A stretch of DNA of 16,485 nucleotides from Brevibacillus sp. (GTDB taxonomy: Bacteria > Bacillota > Bacilli > Brevibacillales > Brevibacillaceae): positions 1 to 16,485 of the forward strand of contig JARDZO010000108.1 in the NCBI GenBank assembly GCA_029240815.1, given 5' to 3'. The position numbers and the translations under genes were made by a program. The notes under the pieces are model-generated. The model had not been told where the DNA came from and made no database searches. It saw only the letters and a list, made by a program, of their open reading frames with translations. Positions within the stretch are counted from its first letter, which is position 1. The number at the start of each line of letters is the position of its first letter. Positions 12,753 to 16,485 of the stretch are shown piece by piece.

Positions 12753-14201
12753 ATGACCAACATTCAAAAAGAAGGCAAAGCGATTATCATCGGAGGCAGT
12801 ATGGCTGGTTTACTGACGGCGAGAGTACTGTCCGATTACTACGACGACGTATGGATCATGGAAAAAGATGAGCTGCCCGAAAAGCCTGGCGACCGTTCGG
12901 GTACTCCGCATGCTTTTCACCCCCACCGTTTCACGCAACGTGGTAAGATGATAACGGAGCGCTTTTTTCCTGGTTTCGAGGAAGATTTAGTAGCGAATGG
13001 GGCTCCGTCGTCACTAAACAAAATGGCATATAACAGCAATCAATATGGAAGTATGTGTGGACTTTATCAGCGAAACGACGTCAAGTTTAGCCGAGCGATG
13101 CTGGAGTGGGTCATTCGCAGGCGAGTACAGAGGATTCCCCATGTACGGTTTCTAGCGGGGCATGATGTCATCCGCCTGAACACGTCAGCGGATCTTTCTA
13201 CCATTACGGGTGTGGTCGTTCGGGAAAGTGGATCATTGGGGCAGGAGACAACATACACGTCTGATTTGGTAGTAGATACGAGCGGACGTTTCTCCAAGCT
13301 TCCAAAGTGGCTTGTTGACATGGGTTATGACGTTCCCAGCCCCGATCTTTTGAAAGTAAACCTCGGGTACAGCACACAGCGTTATCAGGTTCCCCCTCAT
13401 CTGACAGAGCTCACTGAACAATGGGATGTCATCAATATTGCAGGTCAGCCTGCCCATGGAACGTTCACGGGGGTATTCTCTTTTATTGAAAATCAGGTAG
13501 CAGAAGTTTTACTCTATCGACCTGGCGGGCAGTTTCCGCCGACAAACGGCGAAGCTTATAAACAAGCCATTGCCGAGCTTCCCAGCCCCTTGATTGCAGA
13601 AGTTTTAGAGGGCTTGGAGCCGGTCTCGGGAGTGAAGGGCTATCGCGTACCAGAATTGTATCGACATCGCTATGAAAAAATGGAGAGATGGCCAGCCGGA
13701 TTGTTGGTGCTGGGGGATGCCTTTTGCATCTTTGATCCCATTTTCGGTCAGGGAATGACCGTAGCTGCCATTGAAGCAGAAAAGCTGGATTCCTGCTTGC
13801 GAGAACAGCGAGATCACCCCAAACCAGGATTTGAACAGCGTGTGCTGCGTCACTTGCAAGATGCGATTGAACCGGCTTGGTGGTTGAATTGCGCTGCCGA
13901 TATACAGTGGGAAGGTGTCGCGTATGCTGGGTCCGAACCTTTACGGGGGATTACCTTTGGCAGCAAGGTCATGAATTTGTTGCTGAAAGAGGCGACGACC
14001 AAGCAAAATTTTCAGTTGTATGGATTGTATTGGGCAGTCAATACGCTATCTCAATCTCCACGTGCCATCTTCAATCCGCAAATGGTGACGGATATTCTCA
14101 GCGCGAGCGAGGAAGGACAACTTTTGCTTGCGGAAGTATTGGGAGTATCCGGTCGGCCTTTGGCGGAAATATTGGAAGAAATCATCCCTTTCAAGGAGTG
14201 A
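12753..14201 (+). CDS. FAD-dependent aromatic-hydroxylase-type monooxygenase
   Basis: Flavoprotein monooxygenase of the PHBH-like class A fold, 482 aa. The ATG at 12753 follows AAGGAG with nine-base spacing. An in-frame ATG at 12714 would lie inside operator 2 and has no ribosome site. The dinucleotide-binding motif is IIIGGSMAGLL (11-21), with acidic Glu37 (IMEKDE) binding the FAD ribose. DTSGR at 175-179 sits where the family's DG motif lies. GDAFCIFDPIFGQGM (321-335) is the second FAD motif, with the GD that contacts the FAD ribityl and phosphate. SGTPHAFHPHRFTQRG (49-64) resembles a His-rich segment common in related oxidoreductases. Such enzymes hydroxylate or epoxidise aromatic or polyketide-like molecules using NAD(P)H, and are often used for detoxification of antibiotics or plant compounds. 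The downstream TetR gene and twin operators suggest induction by the substrate. The substrate is unknown. Confidence 0.82.
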   Translation: MTNIQKEGKAIIIGGSMAGLLTARVLSDYYDDVWIMEKDELPEKPGDRSGTPHAFHPHRFTQRGKMITERFFPGFEEDLVANGAPSSLNKMAYNSNQYGSMCGLYQRNDVKFSRAMLEWVIRRRVQRIPHVRFLAGHDVIRLNTSADLSTITGVVVRESGSLGQETTYTSDLVVDTSGRFSKLPKWLVDMGYDVPSPDLLKVNLGYSTQRYQVPPHLTELTEQWDVINIAGQPAHGTFTGVFSFIENQVAEVLLYRPGGQFPPTNGEAYKQAIAELPSPLIAEVLEGLEPVSGVKGYRVPELYRHRYEKMERWPAGLLVLGDAFCIFDPIFGQGMTVAAIEAEKLDSCLREQRDHPKPGFEQRVLRHLQDAIEPAWWLNCAADIQWEGVAYAGSEPLRGITFGSKVMNLLLKEATTKQNFQLYGLYWAVNTLSQSPRAIFNPQMVTDILSASEEGQLLLAEVLGVSGRPLAEILEEIIPFKE

Positions 14202-14209
14202 ACCATTCA

Positions 14210-14806
14210 TTGGCGCCTTTAAATGAGGAACAATTGCACCAGATTCGCGATGAAAGAAGAGACCAAATCATGGGTGCGGCTATCAAAGTGTTTGCCCGTC
14301 GAGGGATCATCGGGACGAAAATGAATATGATCGCAGCTGAAGCTGGTATCAGTCATGGTCTGCTTTACCATTACTTTACGTCCAAGGAAGAGCTGTTCAC
14401 GATGCTTGTTGAGGATGCAATGATGGGAGCAGAAGCTGCCATGAGCAGCGTCTATGATCTGCCGGGATCGCCCATCGAAAAAATCAGAGCATTGACAATG
14501 GAGATACTTGACGAAAGCGGCACGCCCTATTTTATGCTGATTCATCACGCACGAACGTCGGATGGTGTACCGGAAAAAGTAAAGGAGCTCATTGATCGCA
14601 ATGATATGAATGCGTTCATCGAGCGCTTGTTGCCCTTATTCCGGGAGGGACAGCAAGCAGGAGAGATCGTCGATGGGAATCCAGAAGAACTGATTTCCTC
14701 CTATTTATCCGTCCTCTCGGGTCTTATGGTAGTGAATGCTCAAGGAATCGACGGGTATCGCCTACCAGAAATCGATATGTTGCTCCGGTTGATTACACGT
14801 CAATGA
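14210..14806 (+). CDS. TetR-family transcriptional regulator (TTG start)
   Basis: Repressor of the TetR/AcrR family, 198 aa, normal size. The frame is open far upstream inside the monooxygenase gene, but the only sensible start is TTG 14210. It lies 11 bases after AAGGAG (14193-14198), eight bases after the monooxygenase stop. The N-terminal helix-turn-helix is recognisable: RDQIMGAAIKVFARRG (17-32), then MIAAEAGISHGLLYHYFTSK (40-59) with the LYHYF recognition helix. The C-terminal ligand domain (about 65-198) is poorly conserved, as usual, and includes EKIRALTMEILDE and ISSYLSVLSGLMVVNAQG. It is co-transcribed with the monooxygenase and probably represses the whole operon, including itself, through the two 21-bp operators at 12628 and 12706. 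The effector is presumably the monooxygenase substrate, which is an inference from the arrangement. Confidence 0.9.
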   Translation: MAPLNEEQLHQIRDERRDQIMGAAIKVFARRGIIGTKMNMIAAEAGISHGLLYHYFTSKEELFTMLVEDAMMGAEAAMSSVYDLPGSPIEKIRALTMEILDESGTPYFMLIHHARTSDGVPEKVKELIDRNDMNAFIERLLPLFREGQQAGEIVDGNPEELISSYLSVLSGLMVVNAQGIDGYRLPEIDMLLRLITRQ

Positions 14807-14827
14807 AGGAGCTACGTGATCCAGTCA

Positions 14828-14874
14828 AGACCAGTCTGCGCGTTCCGTTGAGTGCACGACTGGTTTCTTTGTTT
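14828..14874 (+). terminator. Intrinsic terminator after tetR
   Basis: ACCAGTC (14830-14836) pairs with GACTGGT (14858-14864), extended by a G-T and an A-T pair, across a 21-base loop. The T-rich tail TTTCTTTGTTTT follows. It lies about 20 bases after the tetR stop. Confidence 0.75.
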
Positions 14875-14909
14875 TATTGAGGAAAAAGAGGGTAGACGTG
14901 TGCTGTGAC

Positions 14910-14915
14910 TATAAT
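14910..14915 (+). promoter_or_regulatory. Possible -10 element of the WYL regulator gene
   Basis: TATAAT lies 42 bases upstream of the WYL gene start, with TGTGAC just before it. No good -35 is at the right distance. The surrounding 150-base gap holds only this and the tetR terminator. Confidence 0.35.
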
Positions 14916-14957
14916 GAAAGAGGCAAGGAAGCCGAATGAACGAAAGGAAGGCCAATC

Positions 14958-15908
14958 ATGAACAAAACAGATCGTCTCCTGGCCATCGTACTGGAGCTGC
15001 AACGCAAGGGTGTCGTACGAGCCGAGGATCTGGCAGCCCTCTATGAGACGAGCGTACGAACGATCTATCGGGACATGCAGGCGCTCAGCGAAGCGAATGT
15101 TCCAATCGTGGGCGAACCGGGAGTTGGCTATTCTTTGATGGAGGGATACTTTCTGCCGCCTGTCAGCTTTACCGTAGAGGAAGCCGTGTCGCTGCTGATC
15201 GGAGCGCACTTTGTCGAGCAAAAGTTCGACCCGCGTTATCAGGAAAGGGCGAGAAGCTCCCGCAGCAAAATCGAGGCAGTCCTTCCGGAAGAGGTTCGCC
15301 GAGAGGCAGCAAACATCTTGCGGAATATAAAGCTGTTAGCGGTGGATACAGACTCCCCCGCGGGTAAACAGGAAAAGGAACGGGTGGACACGCTGCGGCA
15401 GGCTCTGTTGCATGTGAAGAAGGTTTCGTTTCGCTATCGTAAAAATATAGCGGAGGCTGATGGGAATCGGGAGAGCGAGCGTGTAGTTGCTCCGTACGGA
15501 CTTGCTCTCGTCAACGGATCGTGGGTAATGCTCGGACATTGTGATCTAAGGGGAGATATTCGACACTTCCGGCTTTCACGGATGAGCGAGCTCAAGGTGA
15601 GGGAGGAAACGTATCAGCGACCGGCACATTTCAACCTGCAGGAGTACCAGCCAGCAGATGATCGAAAACAGTACGTGCGCCTGCTCGCTCAGCATAGCAT
15701 CGCGCAAAGAATAAAAGAATCCTACTATTTTTACATCGATTCCATGGAAGAGCAAGAGGATGGCTTACTCGTCACATTGCGAGTGCGCCAAAAAGAGGAA
15801 GTCCTGCATTGGGTTTTGGGCTGGGGAGCGAGCGTCGTGGTACTCGAGCCAGAATCGTTTCGCGAGCGAATTCGTGAGGAAATCGAAAAAATGAGCAAAC
15901 GCTACTGA
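14958..15908 (+). CDS. Helix-turn-helix and WYL-domain transcriptional regulator
   Basis: YafY/DeoR-like regulator, 316 aa, usual length. The N-terminal winged helix-turn-helix covers residues 1-60 (KTDRLLAIVLELQRKGVVRAE, then LAALYETSVRTIYRDMQALS). A linker with VSFTVEEAVSLLIGAHFV follows. The WYL domain covers about 150-230 (VSFRYRKN, ERVVAPYGLALVNGSWVMLGHCDLRGDIRHFRLSRM), with the W-Y-L motif partly changed to W-V-M. The C-terminal WCX extension runs to the end (GLLVTLRVRQKEEVLHWVLGWG). WYL domains bind small ligands or nucleic acid, and proteins of this layout regulate neighbouring or DNA-damage-related genes. The start has GAAAGGAAGG upstream. The following gene encodes a DinB-like protein but is separated by a strong terminator, so the two are not clearly co-transcribed. 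The regulated target is unknown. Confidence 0.88.
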   Translation: MNKTDRLLAIVLELQRKGVVRAEDLAALYETSVRTIYRDMQALSEANVPIVGEPGVGYSLMEGYFLPPVSFTVEEAVSLLIGAHFVEQKFDPRYQERARSSRSKIEAVLPEEVRREAANILRNIKLLAVDTDSPAGKQEKERVDTLRQALLHVKKVSFRYRKNIAEADGNRESERVVAPYGLALVNGSWVMLGHCDLRGDIRHFRLSRMSELKVREETYQRPAHFNLQEYQPADDRKQYVRLLAQHSIAQRIKESYYFYIDSMEEQEDGLLVTLRVRQKEEVLHWVLGWGASVVVLEPESFRERIREEIEKMSKRY

Positions 15909-15932
15909 CATAATGCTGTCAGTAGCGTTTTT
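15897..15932 (+). terminator. Intrinsic terminator overlapping the WYL gene stop codon
   Basis: A 14-bp perfect stem, AAACGCTACTGACA (15897-15910) with TGTCAGTAGCGTTT (15917-15930), has a six-base loop and T5 at its base. The TGA stop (15906-15908) lies inside the left arm, so the last ribosome would cover part of the hairpin. Confidence 0.93.
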
Positions 15933-15969
15933 GTATGATCAGATTATCAAGAAAAAGGAGCTGGCGAAA

Positions 15970-16485
15970 ATGAGTACAAATGACATGTTGAAACAATTTC
16001 AAGAATCGGTATCCCGCTACTTGGAGGAGCTGAACCAGTTCTCGATGGAGCAGCTTACACGTCAGCCTGATCCTGCTGAATGGTCAATCGGCCAGATGTA
16101 CATCCATTTGATTCAATCTGCTCTCTATATGCAACTCGCGAACATCGAGAAGTGTCGGACTGGGGCAGGTGCCACAACAGGAGAGAAAACGGACGCCGGG
16201 CGTGAAGTGTATGCGAGAGGGGAGTTCCCGCCGATCCGCATTCAAGTGCCTGCTTCCCCACAGTACACGCCGTCTCAGCCAGTCAGCAAGGAGCAGATTG
16301 TAGAAGGCTTGAACACCGTTGTTGCTCGTATGCAGGAAGTGGAGCCTACCTTGCAAGATATATCATCCATCCACAAATTCGATCACCCGCGCTTTGGGGC
16401 GTTAGACGCACGCGAATGGTTCTTGTTGATCGAGATGCACTACCGCCACCATTTTCACCAGTTGAACCGACTAAAAAACGAACTT
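15970..16485 (+). CDS. DinB-like metal-binding four-helix protein (partial, runs off right edge)
   Basis: The reading frame is open from ATG 15970 to the window edge (172 codons seen, no stop). AAGGAG lies nine bases upstream. The sequence fits the DinB/YfiT-like four-helix bundle: helix 1 MLKQFQESVSRYLEEL, a WSIGQMYIHLIQ helix with His46, and the late helix EMHYRHHFHQLNRL with the H-x3-H-x2-Q pattern (His157, His161, Gln164). Together these give the three-His metal site known in the family. The visible length is close to a full DinB domain, so only a few residues are probably missing. Members include thiol-dependent S-transferases (bacillithiol S-transferase BstA) and DNA-damage-inducible proteins of unknown role. 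A thiol-transferase role is possible in a Bacillales host but cannot be decided here. Confidence 0.82.
   Translation, partial: MSTNDMLKQFQESVSRYLEELNQFSMEQLTRQPDPAEWSIGQMYIHLIQSALYMQLANIEKCRTGAGATTGEKTDAGREVYARGEFPPIRIQVPASPQYTPSQPVSKEQIVEGLNTVVARMQEVEPTLQDISSIHKFDHPRFGALDAREWFLLIEMHYRHHFHQLNRLKNEL

Noticed and set aside
12484..12756. Open frame of 90 codons before the FAD monooxygenase
   Set aside because: No recognisable domain, weak ribosome sites, starts within a terminator and covers the promoter and both operators.
13877..14209. Upstream extension of the tetR frame inside the monooxygenase gene
   Set aside because: Out-of-frame overlap with a well-supported gene; composition unlike a TetR N-terminus; a TTG with a ribosome site explains the true start.

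Overview
The window looks like chromosomal DNA from a low-to-mid-GC Gram-positive of the Bacillales. Brevibacillus or another Paenibacillaceae genus fits best. The reasons are strong GGAGG-type ribosome binding sites before almost every gene, ATG/GTG/TTG start usage, lipoprotein signal peptides, U-tailed intrinsic terminators and protein families typical of that group. The genus is inferred from general resemblance, not from a search.

Region 1 (1-8210) is one tightly packed plus-strand operon of nine genes whose promoter lies upstream of the window. The order is metN-metI-metQ (importer 1), a two-component flavin monooxygenase of the NtaA/SnaA/DszA/YxeK type, an M20D N-acyl amino acid deacetylase, a second metN-metI-metQ set (importer 2), and a GNAT N-acetyltransferase. 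A bidirectional hairpin terminator follows. Two MetQ-type importers with acetylase, monooxygenase and deacetylase have the same logic as the Bacillus subtilis yxe and ytm/ytn operons. Those operons acetylate S-modified cysteines, cleave the C-S bond oxidatively and deacetylate the product to recover cysteine. I read this operon as a sulfur-salvage (S-alkylcysteine type) cluster that uses MetNIQ-class transporters. The two importers have diverged: only MetN1 carries the C-terminal NIL sensor domain, and only MetQ2 keeps the canonical methionine-binding signature segments.

Region 2 (8210-10730, minus strand) holds a secreted HAD phosphatase resembling phosphorylcholine phosphatase and, upstream of it, a LysR regulator. 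The 289 bp between them contain a possible promoter, a long G-U-rich hairpin with a U-run placed like an attenuator or terminator, and a separate 15-bp inverted repeat just after the LysR stop.

Region 3 (10730-12505, plus strand) is divergent from lysR. It holds two tandem short-chain dehydrogenases, both with an Asp that predicts NAD preference, ended by a terminator. The 138-bp divergent region contains a T-N11-A LysR-type box and further dyads. It also has a good -10 without a good -35, and a five-codon Met-Arg-Cys-Cys-Ser reading frame behind a Shine-Dalgarno sequence.

Region 4 (12505-14875) is an FAD-dependent monooxygenase gene followed by a TetR repressor that starts at TTG. It is preceded by two copies of a 21-bp near-palindromic operator with almost identical arms, one of which overlaps the predicted transcription start. 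This looks like a self-contained repressor/oxygenase module.

Region 5 (14875-16485) holds a WYL-domain transcription regulator whose terminator hairpin overlaps its own stop codon, and a DinB-like protein that runs off the right edge of the window. I found no tRNA, rRNA, CRISPR array, insertion sequence or phage gene.
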